Shown in pieces: positions 38,773-48,328 of a DNA stretch of 64,000 bases. Within the stretch, counting starts at the first letter, position 1, and the number at the start of each line of letters is the position of its first letter. This stretch comes from an uncultured Idiomarina sp. (GTDB lineage: Bacteria > Pseudomonadota > Gammaproteobacteria > Enterobacterales > Alteromonadaceae): the NCBI GenBank assembly GCA_946885915.1, contig CAMPHF010000001.1, forward strand, positions 1 to 64,000. Direction: 5' to 3'. The position numbers were made by a program, and so were the translations under genes. The notes beneath the pieces are model-generated. The model had not been told where the DNA came from. It ran no database searches and saw nothing but the letters and a program-made list of their open reading frames with translations.

Positions 38773-41098
38773 TTTTCGTACACGCCTCATCATACTCTTT
38801 GCGGGACTCGCTGGTGGGGTACTACTGATATCGCTATTAACCGTTTGGTTGGCGACCAATAACCAATTGAATCGCACCGTAGCGCGAGAATTAGCGGTGA
38901 GTGAGCGGGTCTTAAGCGAATTGCTAGATCAGCGTGCCCAGCAATTGCGTCAATCGGCGCAAGTGTTAGCCGACGATTTCGGCTTCCGCCAGGCCGTGGC
39001 GAGCGGCGATGAAGACACGATTATTTCTGCGTTAATTAATCAGGGCGAACGCATTGGTACTGATCTCATGGTGTTGCAGAATACCGCCGGGGAGACCCTG
39101 GCCGCGACCCATGACTTATCCACCATGACTTCATTACAAAGCTTACTGCAAAATAATGGCGGTGAGAGTTTTGCCAAGGCCGAAGGCCAGCTGTTTCAGT
39201 TGATAGCTGTGCCAGTACGCGCCCCAGATCTCATCGCTTGGGTTATTTTGGGTTTCCAAATTGATGATGCGCTGGTGCAGCAATTGCAAGGTCTTGCGAA
39301 TGCGGATGTGACCTTTTACGAGGCCAATAGCCAAACGGTCCTGGCTTCCAGCATGTCAGCAAGTCTCATTGACAGCTTTTCCCAAATCATGCTGACGGCG
39401 AATGATGCAGCAATGCAGGAAAGCTTTGCCAACTGGCTTGCTAAAGCACAACAAGCCGGCCAATCACTGCCGTTACAAACTCTAGGCGAGACTCAATTAT
39501 TAGCGGTATTAAGCACTGATTTAGAGTCGGCTGGGGCTGAATTTGCGCAGTTACGGATGCAGTACTTACTGATTGCAATCTTAACCTTACTGGTTGCATT
39601 GGTATTGGCGGTATTTACGGCACGGCGCATCAATCAACCCTTGCAACGTCTAATAGGCGCGGCAGAAAAGCTCAGGTCAGGTGACTATAACGAACCTATT
39701 GCCGCTGCGTCACGGGATGAGTTTGGGCAGTTGGCCCGAACTTTTGATGACATGCGTACGGCCGTTGCGGAGCGTGAGCAGCGCATTCGCTATCAAGCTG
39801 AACACGATATGCTCACTGAGCTTCCCAATCGTCGGGCGTTTCAGCAGCAACTAAATGAACTACTGAAAACACAAACCGCGGGCGCAGTTGCATTATTAAA
39901 TATCAACCGATTCCGTGAGCTTAACGATAGCTTAGGGCAGCAAATTTGCGATCAACTGTTACAGCTGCTAGCGCGTCGGTTAAAAAATTGGCGCCAAGCT
40001 AGCTGGTACTTGGCCCGCTTAGCGGGTGATGAGTTCGTGTTGTTACACCAACGCTCAGAACCAGCTGCTGATGAGCCCGATTATGGGCTAACCATTGAAA
40101 CCGAAATTGCCGAGCTCATTCAAGTGTTACAACAACCTTGGGCGCTCGATGGCACTCAATATTTATTGCGTTTCAGTGCTGGCGTGGTGTACTTCCCTGA
40201 GCATGGTGATGAGGTCGATAGCCTAGTGCGTCGCGCGCAAATTAGTCGCGGCCATGCCAAACAAACGAAACAGTTATTAAAGCGCTATGAACTGGGCATG
40301 GATGAGCACCACATGCAGCAGTTGCGAATTTTACGGTATCTGCCAGAAGCAGTCGAAAAGCAACAGCTGGCGCTGCACTTTCAGCCTAAAGTGAACTGTC
40401 AAACCGGTGCGGTGGTTGGCGCCGAAGCGCTGTTACGCTGGCACCATCCCGAACTTGGTTTTGTGCGGCCAGATATCTTTATTAGCCTCGCGGAGCAGGC
40501 TGGTGAAATTACCCGGATTACCCGTTGGGTTTGTTTAGAGGTGATTAAGCAAGTATTAGTATGGCAACAACAGGGCGTGCGCCTGCAAATCGCCATTAAT
40601 ATTTCAGCGGTTGATTTAATGAGCGACGGCTTAGCTGACTTTTTGGGTCATGCCATTACCGGCAGCGGCGTAGATCCTCAGTTACTGACCTTGGAAGTGA
40701 CCGAAAGTGCGTTAATGCAAGACCCAGACGCAGCAATTGCGCGCTTGGAACGCTTACGTGGCTTGGGTTTGAAGATCTCGATTGATGATTACGGCACCGG
40801 CTATTCCTCATTGGCACAATTAAAGAGGTTACCGGTTGATGAACTGAAAATTGACCGATCATTTATTCAATTCCTTGAGCAAAATGAGCATGATCGCTTG
40901 ATCGTGAAATCAACCTTGGCGTTGGCGCATGACTTCGGTCTAAAGGCGGTGGCCGAGGGCGTTGAGCAAGAGGCTACCTGGCAGATGTTAAAACAGTTTG
41001 GCTGTGATTCCTTGCAAGGCTACTATTTTAGTAAACCCTTGGCGCTGGAATCATTTACCCAGTGGTTAAGCGAGCACGACGCAAGAGCAGAAGGATAG
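38762..41098 (+). CDS. Membrane HAMP-GGDEF-EAL protein, probable c-di-GMP phosphodiesterase
   Basis: The 778-aa protein has membrane segments at about 8-30 and 266-287 enclosing a periplasmic sensor region of about 235 residues, then HAMP (about 285-340), GGDEF (about 340-510) and EAL (about 520-775). The GGDEF is degenerate: AGDEF at 421-425, and the usual metal-binding DxD is N380-I-N382. The EAL keeps EALLRW (555-560), a NIS motif, EVTES and DDYGTGYSS, so c-di-GMP hydrolysis is the likely output. The periplasmic input may come from the copper or haem proteins of the same operon, an inference. GGAG precedes the ATG inside the preceding gene. Confidence 0.9.
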   Translation: MVRSFRTRLIILFAGLAGGVLLISLLTVWLATNNQLNRTVARELAVSERVLSELLDQRAQQLRQSAQVLADDFGFRQAVASGDEDTIISALINQGERIGTDLMVLQNTAGETLAATHDLSTMTSLQSLLQNNGGESFAKAEGQLFQLIAVPVRAPDLIAWVILGFQIDDALVQQLQGLANADVTFYEANSQTVLASSMSASLIDSFSQIMLTANDAAMQESFANWLAKAQQAGQSLPLQTLGETQLLAVLSTDLESAGAEFAQLRMQYLLIAILTLLVALVLAVFTARRINQPLQRLIGAAEKLRSGDYNEPIAAASRDEFGQLARTFDDMRTAVAEREQRIRYQAEHDMLTELPNRRAFQQQLNELLKTQTAGAVALLNINRFRELNDSLGQQICDQLLQLLARRLKNWRQASWYLARLAGDEFVLLHQRSEPAADEPDYGLTIETEIAELIQVLQQPWALDGTQYLLRFSAGVVYFPEHGDEVDSLVRRAQISRGHAKQTKQLLKRYELGMDEHHMQQLRILRYLPEAVEKQQLALHFQPKVNCQTGAVVGAEALLRWHHPELGFVRPDIFISLAEQAGEITRITRWVCLEVIKQVLVWQQQGVRLQIAINISAVDLMSDGLADFLGHAITGSGVDPQLLTLEVTESALMQDPDAAIARLERLRGLGLKISIDDYGTGYSSLAQLKRLPVDELKIDRSFIQFLEQNEHDRLIVKSTLALAHDFGLKAVAEGVEQEATWQMLKQFGCDSLQGYYFSKPLALESFTQWLSEHDARAEG

Positions 41099-41101
41099 CG
41101 C

Positions 41102-41956
41102 ATGATAAATAGAATAACGAACTTGAACGGCTGGCTGCTGGCGGCCAGTTTGGTGCTAGTACCGACGCTTGCCCAAGCACAACAGGGCAAACTTTTGGCC
41201 ACTGGTGCGGCAACCACCATTGAAGGCAGTGCGGGCGGCGGAATTGTGCCGTGGGCGACACTAGGAAGTTATGCCGCAGAAGGGCAGTGGGGCGGTACGG
41301 TCGCGCTCAGCCAAGTAAGCGTGGATGACTTCACCTTAAATGTGCAGGCAGCAAGCGTGAGTTATGGCAACCGGATTGAGGTGTCCTTAGCGGATCAAGA
41401 CTTTAATTTGGATACGATAGGCGGTGAACTCAAACAACGAGTTGTCGGCGCCAAAGTACGCCTTTATGGCGATTTAGTGTTTGGTGATTGGCCGCAAATT
41501 AGTGCGGGTATTCAGCACAAATCGAATCGCACTTTTACCTTGCCGAGTGCAGTGGGCGCCCGTGATGATGACGGCACTGATTATTATATAAGTGCGGCTA
41601 AAGCTTGGTTAGATGGACCGTTTCACCGCACTTGGTTGGCGAACGTGACGGTGCGGGCGACCAAAGCTAATCAATTGGGCTTGCTCGGTTTTGGCGGTGA
41701 CTTAAACGACGACTACGAGCTGCAAACCGAGTTAGCGCTTGGCATGTTTGTCAATCGTCAGTGGGCGGTCGGCATGGAATATCGGCAAAAGCCCAATAAT
41801 TTAAGTTTCGCCAAAGAAGAGGATTGGGCGGATATGTTTGTCGCCTATTTCCCGACCAAATCCTTAGCTTTAGTGGCCGCTTATACCGATTTGCAAAGCA
41901 TCGCGGGATTAGATAACCAGCGCGGCTTTTATCTGTCGCTGCAAGGGAGTTTTTAA
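41102..41956 (+). CDS. DUF3034 envelope protein, probable outer-membrane beta-barrel
   Basis: The 284-aa protein has a signal peptide ending near residue 26 (AQAQQ) and the DUF3034 start pattern GKLLATGAATTIEGSAGGGI. The rest alternates polar and apolar residues in short strands and ends in Phe (LSLQGSF), as outer-membrane barrels do. Its function is unknown. It starts 3 bp after the GGDEF/EAL stop with AAGGA upstream, and the next gene begins 1 bp after it, so it belongs to the operon. Confidence 0.78.
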   Translation: MINRITNLNGWLLAASLVLVPTLAQAQQGKLLATGAATTIEGSAGGGIVPWATLGSYAAEGQWGGTVALSQVSVDDFTLNVQAASVSYGNRIEVSLADQDFNLDTIGGELKQRVVGAKVRLYGDLVFGDWPQISAGIQHKSNRTFTLPSAVGARDDDGTDYYISAAKAWLDGPFHRTWLANVTVRATKANQLGLLGFGGDLNDDYELQTELALGMFVNRQWAVGMEYRQKPNNLSFAKEEDWADMFVAYFPTKSLALVAAYTDLQSIAGLDNQRGFYLSLQGSF

Positions 41957-41957
41957 A

Positions 41958-42374
41958 ATGAGAGCATGGTTGTTAAGCGGGTTGTTAGCGCTCATGACGA
42001 CGTTACCAGTACAGGCTGATGATAGTTTATATCGAGCGCTGGGCGAGCGGGAAGGCATCAGTAATTTGATGGCAGAAATGTTGTACGAAGTAGCGGGTGA
42101 TGAGCGCATTGCCGATCAGTTTGCCGAGAGCGATATTGATCGGGTGCATGAAATGTTAACTGAGCAGGTGTGTGAAATTAGTGGCGGACCTTGTACCTAC
42201 AGTGGCGATGACATGGTGAAGGTGCACACTGGTTTAAATATTACCGACGCCGATTTTAACGCCCTGGTAGAGTGCTTATATACCGCTATGGAGCGCCAGG
42301 AAGTGCCGGTGAGTGCACAAAACCGGTTGTTGGCGTTGTTGGCCGATATGCATCACGAAGTGGTTGGGTTGTAA
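41958..42374 (+). CDS. Group 1 truncated haemoglobin with signal peptide
   Basis: Truncated haemoglobins bind haem and ligands such as O2 or NO. The 138-aa protein has a cleavable signal sequence (1-20, VQA-DD), which is unusual for a globin and places it in the periplasm. The globin part has LYRALGEREGISNLM, the C-E-ISGGPCTYSGDDM segment and the proximal His90 in VHTGL, followed by ITDADFNALVECL. C72 and C79 lie close enough to form a disulfide or redox pair. AGGGAG precedes the ATG by 8 nt. It is fourth in the operon. Confidence 0.82.
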   Translation: MRAWLLSGLLALMTTLPVQADDSLYRALGEREGISNLMAEMLYEVAGDERIADQFAESDIDRVHEMLTEQVCEISGGPCTYSGDDMVKVHTGLNITDADFNALVECLYTAMERQEVPVSAQNRLLALLADMHHEVVGL

Positions 42375-42376
42375 GC

Positions 42377-43771
42377 ATGGCAAAGTTTCGTGTACCGCAC
42401 ACCTTAGTGTTGATGTTGGGGTTAATGGTACTGGCATGGGGGCTCACGTGGGTGATCCCCGCCGGACAATTTGAGCGCAACCAGAATGCTGCCGGTCAGA
42501 CGGTGGTCATGCCTGACACCTATGCAAGCATTGCCGCCCCGGATCGAGTAGGGGTGACCGACTTTTTTATGGTGATACCGCGCGCGCTTGCGGACGCTCA
42601 AGCCGTGATATTCTTCGTGTTACTGATTGGCGGTGTGATGGGCCTATTGCGCCATAGTGGTGTGTTAGATGCGGTCATTGGTCGACTGTTAGAAGTGCTT
42701 GGTGGGCGTACCGCTTGGCTCATCGCCGGTGGGATGCTGACTTTCGGTATTTTCTCGGCTTTTATTGGCGTTGCTGAAGAATATCTGATTTTTGTGGCGA
42801 TGCTGGTGGCCTTGTGTAAAGCGTTAAAACTAGATGCTATTACCGCCATGGGTATTCTAATTGTGGGCTATGGCATCGGTTACGGACTGTCATTATTTAA
42901 CCCGTTTACCCTGTTAATCGCGCAATCGGTGGCGGAGTTACCCCCAGCTTCCGGGCTTGGTTATCGATTGCTGTTGTGGTTGCCCCTATTCGCGATTGGT
43001 TTTCATCATGTATATCGGTATGCGCAGCGCGTCAGTGCCGATCCGCAGGCATCATTGTTGTGGGATATAAATGCCAGCAGCACAGCTGGTGGTGACGCTA
43101 GCTCAACAGAGGCCAGCGCTTATCCTGCGCTTACTAGCCGCCACAAATTAGTATTAGCGTTATTTGTCCTGGTGTTGGGCTTGTTGGTGTGGGGTATTCA
43201 AACCCATGGCTGGTATTTAACTGAGCTTAGTGGGTTATTTTTAGGATTTGGTTTAGTCACTATTGTCATTGCCCAGATCCCCAGCGAAACCGCCGCGAAT
43301 AAATTTATTGAGGGGGCGGCGGAGCTTACGGGCACGGCGTTGCTGATTGGTTTTGCGCGCTCTATTGCGCTAATTCTAGAAGATGGCCAAGTGCTCGACA
43401 CCCTCATTTACTACTTGTCTATGCCGGTGGAGGCCGTAGGAGCACACGCAGGTGCCGTGCTGATGCTATTTATTCAAGCGCTGCTCAACTTCTTTATTCC
43501 ATCAGGTAGTGGGCAAGCGTTTGTCACCATGCCGATTATGGTGCCGATTGCTGATTCTGCCGGCATCGGCCGCCAAGTGGCGGTACTAGCTTTCCAAATG
43601 GGCGACGGTTTAATGAATATGATAGTGCCAACCAACCCTGTGCTAATGGGTATTTTAGGCTTGGCAGGCATACCCTATGAGCGCTGGTTTAAGTTTATTG
43701 CACCGCTCATGCTGAAGTTGTTGCTGGCTTGTGCCGTCGCGATGGCCGTTGCCGTCATGATTGGTTACTAA
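42377..43771 (+). CDS. YfcC-family membrane carrier
   Basis: YfcC proteins are ion-transporter-superfamily carriers related to DcuC-type dicarboxylate and amino-acid antiporters; the substrate here is unknown. The 464-aa protein is polytopic, with GVTDFFMVIPRALADAQAVIFFVLLIGGVMG-type N-terminal helices (about 55-90), a hairpin around IFSAFIGVAEEYLIF and a second near FFIPSGSGQAFVTMPIM. I start at the ATG 2 bp after the globin stop; an upstream reading from 42272 would overlap the globin. It ends the operon before a strong terminator. Confidence 0.82.
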   Translation: MAKFRVPHTLVLMLGLMVLAWGLTWVIPAGQFERNQNAAGQTVVMPDTYASIAAPDRVGVTDFFMVIPRALADAQAVIFFVLLIGGVMGLLRHSGVLDAVIGRLLEVLGGRTAWLIAGGMLTFGIFSAFIGVAEEYLIFVAMLVALCKALKLDAITAMGILIVGYGIGYGLSLFNPFTLLIAQSVAELPPASGLGYRLLLWLPLFAIGFHHVYRYAQRVSADPQASLLWDINASSTAGGDASSTEASAYPALTSRHKLVLALFVLVLGLLVWGIQTHGWYLTELSGLFLGFGLVTIVIAQIPSETAANKFIEGAAELTGTALLIGFARSIALILEDGQVLDTLIYYLSMPVEAVGAHAGAVLMLFIQALLNFFIPSGSGQAFVTMPIMVPIADSAGIGRQVAVLAFQMGDGLMNMIVPTNPVLMGILGLAGIPYERWFKFIAPLMLKLLLACAVAMAVAVMIGY

Positions 43772-43786
43772 GTTGAATTCGGCCAC

Positions 43787-43818
43787 AAAAAAAGCAAGCC
43801 TAAGTGCTTGCTTTTTTT
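43787..43818. terminator. Bidirectional terminator between YfcC and ychF
   Basis: An A-run and GCAAG (to 43798) pair with CTTGC and a T-run (43807-43818) across a short loop, so the stem carries A/T tails on both sides and works on both strands. It ends the five-gene operon and the convergent ychF transcript. Confidence 0.85.
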
Positions 43819-43841
43819 ATGGCTCGAGACGAACCGCCTCG

Positions 43842-44933
43842 TTACACGTTAAAGCGGAACAAGATCACGTCGCCATCTTTCACAATGTATTCTTTACCTT
43901 CTTCGCGGCGTTTGCCTGCGTCTTTCGCGCCTTGTTCGCCGCGATACTGAATGTAGTCATCAAAGCCAACGACTACCGCGCGAATAAAGCCTTTTTCAAA
44001 GTCAGTGTGGATTTTACCAGCTGCTTGCGGTGCAGTAGCGCCCACAGGGATTGTCCAAGCGCGAACTTCTTTTTCACCCGCGGTGAAATAGGTTTGCAGA
44101 TTCAATAATTCGTAACCACCACGGATAACTCGGTTTAGGCCTGGTTCAGTCAACCCCATTTCTGCCATAAACTCAGCTCTTTCATCATCTTCAAGCTCAG
44201 CGATTTCTGATTCAATAGCAGCACAAACCGGAACTACAATGGCGTTCTCTTTGGCAGCAATAGCGCGCACTTGATCAAGGAACGGATTGTTTTCAAAGCC
44301 ATCGTCATTCACGTTAGCAATGTACATGGTGGGCTTTAAGGTCAGTAAGTTGTACGAACGAATAGTGGCGCGTTCATCTTTGCTTAATTCAACCGAGCGA
44401 GCCATGTCGCCATTGGCAAGTGCGGGTTGAATTTTTTCCAGCACCTTAATTTCTGCTGCGGCTTGCTTATCACCACCTTTGGCCTTCTTCGCCAAGCGTA
44501 GTAGGGATTTCTCAACCGCATCTAAATCGGCCAATGCCAATTCAGTATTAATGGTGTCGATATCTTCTTGCGGATCAACTTTACCTGCCACATGCACAAT
44601 ATTGTCGTTTTCAAAGCAACGTACCACGTGACCAATCGCATCGGTTTCACGAATATTAGCCAGGAACTGGTTACCTAAGCCTTCACCTTTAGAGGCGCCT
44701 TTCACTAAGCCCGCGATGTCGACAAATTCCATACTAGTAGGCACCACGCGTTGCGGATTCACAATTTCCGCTAGCTGTTGCAGACGCTCATCGGGAACTG
44801 GAACTACGCCGGTATTTGGCTCGATGGTACAAAACGGGAAGTTGGCCGCTTCAATACCTGCTTTGGTGAGCGCATTGAACAAAGTCGATTTGCCCACGTT
44901 GGGTAACCCGACGATTCCACATTTAAATCCCAT
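43842..44933 (-). CDS. ychF: Redox-regulated ATPase YchF (Obg-like)
   Basis: YchF is a ribosome-associated OLA1-type P-loop protein that prefers ATP to GTP. The 363-aa protein is full length with G1 GLPNVGKST (9-17), [17 protein letters not shown], the altered G4 NVND near 203 that fits ATP preference, and a C-terminal TGS domain (about 280-363, [16 protein letters not shown]). It lies 35 bp after pth on the same strand. Confidence 0.96.
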   Translation of the reverse strand: MGFKCGIVGLPNVGKSTLFNALTKAGIEAANFPFCTIEPNTGVVPVPDERLQQLAEIVNPQRVVPTSMEFVDIAGLVKGASKGEGLGNQFLANIRETDAIGHVVRCFENDNIVHVAGKVDPQEDIDTINTELALADLDAVEKSLLRLAKKAKGGDKQAAAEIKVLEKIQPALANGDMARSVELSKDERATIRSYNLLTLKPTMYIANVNDDGFENNPFLDQVRAIAAKENAIVVPVCAAIESEIAELEDDERAEFMAEMGLTEPGLNRVIRGGYELLNLQTYFTAGEKEVRAWTIPVGATAPQAAGKIHTDFEKGFIRAVVVGFDDYIQYRGEQGAKDAGKRREEGKEYIVKDGDVILFRFNV

Positions 44934-44968
44934 GATGATCTCTCTTATTAAGTCAACCGCATGCGTTG

Positions 44969-45559
44969 CTATGGCAACGTGGCTTTAAAACTATGTAAAT
45001 GTTGTTGTGCTGCAAGCAGGCCGTCGCGGCGCAGAATATCAACGGCACGACAGGCTTCGATGACCGTGTCGTCCATTAATCGCTGCTGATCGCTAGGTGC
45101 TTTGCCAAGTACCCATCCGGTTACTTGCGCTTTGTGACCAGGGTGCCCAATACCAATGCGTAAGCGCAGGAAATCAGGTGAGCCCAGGCGACTGATAATA
45201 TCTTTAATACCGTTATGCCCACCAGCGCCACCACCTTGTTTAAACCTTGCTACACCCGGGGGTAAGTCTAGCTCGTCGTATACCACCAGAATCTCGGTCG
45301 GCGCAATTTTGTAGAACTGCGCTAAGGCTGCAACCGCTTGGCCGCTGCGATTCATAAAGGTGGTAGGTATTAACAGACGAAGGTCTTCCGTGCCTTGCTG
45401 TAAGCGCGCGGTAAAGCCGTGAAACTTGGTTTCGGGGGAAAGCGTAAGCTGGTGTTGACGCGCATAGGTTTCAACCAACCATGCGCCGGCATTATGCCGT
45501 GTTTGAGCATATTCGGGGCCTGGGTTAGCCAGGCCCACGATTAAGCGAGGTGTTGTCAT
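44969..45559 (-). CDS. pth: Peptidyl-tRNA hydrolase
   Basis: Pth frees tRNA from peptidyl-tRNAs that drop off the ribosome. The 196-aa protein has [18 protein letters not shown] with the catalytic His22, [10 protein letters not shown], and [13 protein letters not shown]. It follows rplY by 8 bp; rplY-pth-ychF is a common bacterial order. Confidence 0.96.
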   Translation of the reverse strand: MTTPRLIVGLANPGPEYAQTRHNAGAWLVETYARQHQLTLSPETKFHGFTARLQQGTEDLRLLIPTTFMNRSGQAVAALAQFYKIAPTEILVVYDELDLPPGVARFKQGGGAGGHNGIKDIISRLGSPDFLRLRIGIGHPGHKAQVTGWVLGKAPSDQQRLMDDTVIEACRAVDILRRDGLLAAQQHLHSFKATLP

Positions 45560-45567
45560 GTCGACAA

Positions 45568-46239
45568 TTATTCGCCGTCTTTCTCTTCTTTCTTCTTGTC
45601 TGCAGCTGAAGGCACTGCGTCCGCAGCTACTTCATCAGTGGTTTCTTCTTTCACCGTTTTCGGCTTCACGATAGAAACTACTGCTTGGTCGTGGTCAGCG
45701 CCTTTTGCTAATTCAAGCAAGGTAACGCCTTTAGGAACGACTAAGTCAGACAAGTGCAAGGTTTCACCAAGCTTCAAGTTTGCCACGTCAACTTCAATGA
45801 ACTCAGGCAAATCTTTTGGTAAACACTCAATTTCCAAGTCAGCCAACAAGTGGTTGATCACGCCGCCTTCTTCCTTCACGCCGAAAGCTTTAGCTTCGTT
45901 AATGAAGTGAACTGGAACATGCGTATGCAACTTCTGACCTTTCTCAACGCGTTGGAAATCTAAGTGCGTTAACTTTGGCTTGAACGGGTGGCGTTGCACG
46001 TCTTTCAAAATGGCTTGTTGCTTCTTGCCATCAATCACTAACGTGAGGATGTGCGAATAGAAAGCTTCGCTGTCAGCCATGTTGTTTACTTTGTTGAAAT
46101 CCAAAGTAAGGGCAACGGCTTCTTTGTTTCCACCGTAAAGGATAGCAGGCACACGGTCCGCACGACGCAGGCGGCGGCTCGCACCTTTCCCTGAATCCGT
46201 ACGTAGTTCTGCTTCAATTGTAAAATCGATATCAGACAT
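45568..46239 (-). CDS. rplY: 50S ribosomal protein L25 (long Ctc form)
   Basis: L25/Ctc binds loop E of 5S rRNA. The 223-aa protein is the two-domain form: N-terminal L25 domain (about 1-95, [21 protein letters not shown]) and a C-terminal Ctc beta domain to about 190, with a charged tail rich in Glu, Asp and Lys. E. coli has only the short form. The ATG at 46239 is chosen because it gives the family N-terminus ([13 protein letters not shown]); a longer reading to 46299 covers the leader hairpin. It has a strong promoter and begins the pth-ychF group. Confidence 0.94.
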   Translation of the reverse strand: MSDIDFTIEAELRTDSGKGASRRLRRADRVPAILYGGNKEAVALTLDFNKVNNMADSEAFYSHILTLVIDGKKQQAILKDVQRHPFKPKLTHLDFQRVEKGQKLHTHVPVHFINEAKAFGVKEEGGVINHLLADLEIECLPKDLPEFIEVDVANLKLGETLHLSDLVVPKGVTLLELAKGADHDQAVVSIVKPKTVKEETTDEVAADAVPSAADKKKEEKDGE

Positions 46240-46270
46240 AATGACGTCTCTATATAAAAGTTGAATTGGA

Positions 46271-46297
46271 GGTAGGGATTCGCGACCAAACCCTACC
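46271..46297 (-). promoter_or_regulatory. Hairpin in the rplY leader, possible autoregulatory site
   Basis: GGTAGGG and CCCTACC (46297-46291 and 46277-46271 on the minus strand) form a 7-bp stem with a 13-nt loop in the leader between the rplY promoter and start. L25 is known to repress its own translation through the leader in E. coli. Whether this stem imitates 5S loop E is not established here. Confidence 0.4.
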
Positions 46298-46323
46298 AAG
46301 TACCCTGTTTTTAGGGGCGCGAA

Positions 46324-46352
46324 ATAGTAGCACTCGGTTGCGCGTGACGCAA
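46324..46352 (-). promoter_or_regulatory. Promoter of rplY-pth-ychF
   Basis: On the minus strand TTGCGT (46352-46347) and TACTAT (46329-46324) are separated by exactly 17 bp, followed by a GC-rich stretch TTCGCGCC. The expected leader is about 78 nt. The GC-rich discriminator fits growth-rate control of a ribosomal protein gene. Confidence 0.7.
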
Positions 46353-46487
46353 GCTAAACGTCACTGTGGGAGCTTATTTTTATGCGGAATTCCGGCTAAG
46401 GAATAAGACAGTTAATTGATTAGGATTTGCTGCCGCCGCCGACAATTTTATCGACGATGGCAGCAATTAATGCGAAAACGGTCGAGC

Positions 46488-47435
46488 TTAGTACTCGAAC
46501 ATCGCTGAAATAGACTCTTCGTTGCTCACGCGGCGCAGCGCTTCAGATAGCATGCCACTTAAGGTTAACTGATGAACTTTAGTGCAGGCTTTCATGGCTG
46601 GTGTGAGCGGAATACTGTCAGTGACCACCACTAAATCGATGTCGGAATTAGTGATATTGTCGACCGCATTACCAGAAAATACTGGGTGGGTCGCATAAGC
46701 AAATACCCGCTTGGCGCCGTGTTGCTTCAACGCTGCCGCAGCTTTGCACAAGGTACCGCCGGTATCGATCATGTCGTCCACGATAATACAGTCGCGATCT
46801 CTCACATCACCAATAATGTGCATCACTTGCGACTCGTTGGCTTGCGGCCGACGTTTGTCGATAATCGCTAAATCAATATCGTTTAATAACTTAGCGATGG
46901 CGCGAGCGCGCACCACACCACCAATATCGGGCGATACGACCACCGGATTAGAAAAATCTTGCTGGCGCATGTGTTCGAGCAATACCGGGCTACCGAATAC
47001 GTTATCTACCGGGACATCAAAGAAGCCTTGAATCTGTTCGGCGTGTAAGTCAACGGTAAGAACTCGGTCAACACCAACGCTAGATAAGAAGTCAGCCACT
47101 ACTTTGGCAGTAATAGGTACCCGAGCAGAACGCACCCGACGATCTTGGCGCGCGTAACCGAAATAAGGCATAACCGCGGTAATCCGGCCAGCAGAAGCGC
47201 GGCGTAGCGCATCTACCATCACGATTAATTCCATTAGATTGTCGTTGGTTGGCGCGCAGGTGGATTGGATAATGAAGACATCAGAACCGCGGACGTTTTC
47301 GTTAATCATGACGCTGATTTCACCATCACTGAAGCGACCGACAGCGGCCTCTCCAAGTTTGATATACAGGCGATCAGCAATTTTACTGGCAAGTTCTGGC
47401 GTGGCATTGCCAGCGAAAAGCTTCATGTCGGGCAC
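46488..47435 (-). CDS. prs: Ribose-phosphate pyrophosphokinase
   Basis: Prs makes PRPP from ribose 5-phosphate and ATP for nucleotide, His and Trp synthesis. The 315-aa protein (the standard length) has the PRPP-binding loop [10 protein letters not shown] near 220-229, the catalytic flexible loop region [11 protein letters not shown] near 193, and the ATP-contacting [10 protein letters not shown] near 95. It follows ispE by 18 bp. The 3' flank to rplY shows no clear terminator. Confidence 0.97.
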   Translation of the reverse strand: MPDMKLFAGNATPELASKIADRLYIKLGEAAVGRFSDGEISVMINENVRGSDVFIIQSTCAPTNDNLMELIVMVDALRRASAGRITAVMPYFGYARQDRRVRSARVPITAKVVADFLSSVGVDRVLTVDLHAEQIQGFFDVPVDNVFGSPVLLEHMRQQDFSNPVVVSPDIGGVVRARAIAKLLNDIDLAIIDKRRPQANESQVMHIIGDVRDRDCIIVDDMIDTGGTLCKAAAALKQHGAKRVFAYATHPVFSGNAVDNITNSDIDLVVVTDSIPLTPAMKACTKVHQLTLSGMLSEALRRVSNEESISAMFEY

Positions 47436-47453
47436 ACTAAACCTCGGCTCTGA

Positions 47454-48326
47454 TTATGATTTTGCGGTGGTGGCACGCTGCAATGCAGCATGAACCGGAG
47501 ACTGATTGAGGCCTTTCACAACGACGCCGCGCCAAGGTTGAGGCAGGTGTCGTAACACGTGTTGGGCATCAGTTTGACTGGTAAACCAAGCAAATACGCA
47601 AGCGCCGGTGCCGGTTAACCGAGCCGGCGCGTATTCTAGCAACCAGCGCAGGGCCTTGGCAACTTCCGGATAGGCTTGGCAGACCAGTTGTTGGCAATCG
47701 TTGTGAGTGGTTTCTAGTTGCCATTGGGTGGGGTCAATAGCTGCGGTTGCGCGCGGTAGCTCGGGATGCTGAAAAATAGCCGCAGTGCTGACGTGCACCT
47801 GCGGATGCACCACTAAATACCACAAGGGCTCAGGTTCAACCGGATGGAGCTGTTCGCCAATGCCGCGTGCGAACGCGGCATGACCAAACAAAAAAATTGG
47901 CACATCGGCACCCAGGCTCAGACCAATTCGCGCCAGTTCGATATCGCTAATGGGCACTTGCCATAGCTGCCGCAGCGCTAACAAAGTAGTGGCTGCGTTG
48001 CTCGAACCACCGCCAAGCCCCCCGCCCATCGGCAGCTGTTTATTCACGTTGATGTTTACTGGCGCTGACCGCCTCTTGGCCGCGGGATGTGCGGCAAGTG
48101 CATGGGCTGCTTTTGCGATTAAATTAGTGGCGCCGTTTAAGGCTGGTTCGGCAAACCCGGATAAATGAACCAAGTTAGCGCCGTTACTGGGAACAAAACT
48201 TAGCTCATCACACCAATCAATGAACTGAAATACACTCTCGAGATTATGATAACCGTCGGGGCGGCGCCCAGTAATGTGCAAAAACAAATTCAACTTAGCT
48301 GGGGCAGGTAAAGTCAGACTCATCAT
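47454..48326 (-). CDS. ispE: 4-diphosphocytidyl-2-C-methyl-D-erythritol kinase
   Basis: IspE phosphorylates CDP-methylerythritol in the MEP isoprenoid pathway. The 290-aa GHMP kinase has the N-terminal PAPAKLNLFLHITGRRPDGYH, the ATP loop LPMGGGLGGGSSNAAT (about 95-110) and the C-terminal RLTGTGACVFAWF. Two adjacent ATGs (48326 and 48323) are possible starts. It lies 2 bp after the lolB stop; lolB-ispE-prs is the E. coli order. Confidence 0.95.
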   Translation of the reverse strand: MMSLTLPAPAKLNLFLHITGRRPDGYHNLESVFQFIDWCDELSFVPSNGANLVHLSGFAEPALNGATNLIAKAAHALAAHPAAKRRSAPVNINVNKQLPMGGGLGGGSSNAATTLLALRQLWQVPISDIELARIGLSLGADVPIFLFGHAAFARGIGEQLHPVEPEPLWYLVVHPQVHVSTAAIFQHPELPRATAAIDPTQWQLETTHNDCQQLVCQAYPEVAKALRWLLEYAPARLTGTGACVFAWFTSQTDAQHVLRHLPQPWRGVVVKGLNQSPVHAALQRATTAKS

Positions 48327-48328
48327 GA

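Noticed and set aside
42272..42376. Upstream extension of the YfcC carrier
   Set aside because: It overlaps the truncated haemoglobin in another frame; the ATG at 42377 starts a normal carrier N-terminus.
46420..46495. Short peptide on the minus strand just after prs (ends in VGGGSKS)
   Set aside because: It looks peptide-like, but the frame has no ATG, GTG or TTG start outside prs and no ribosome site.
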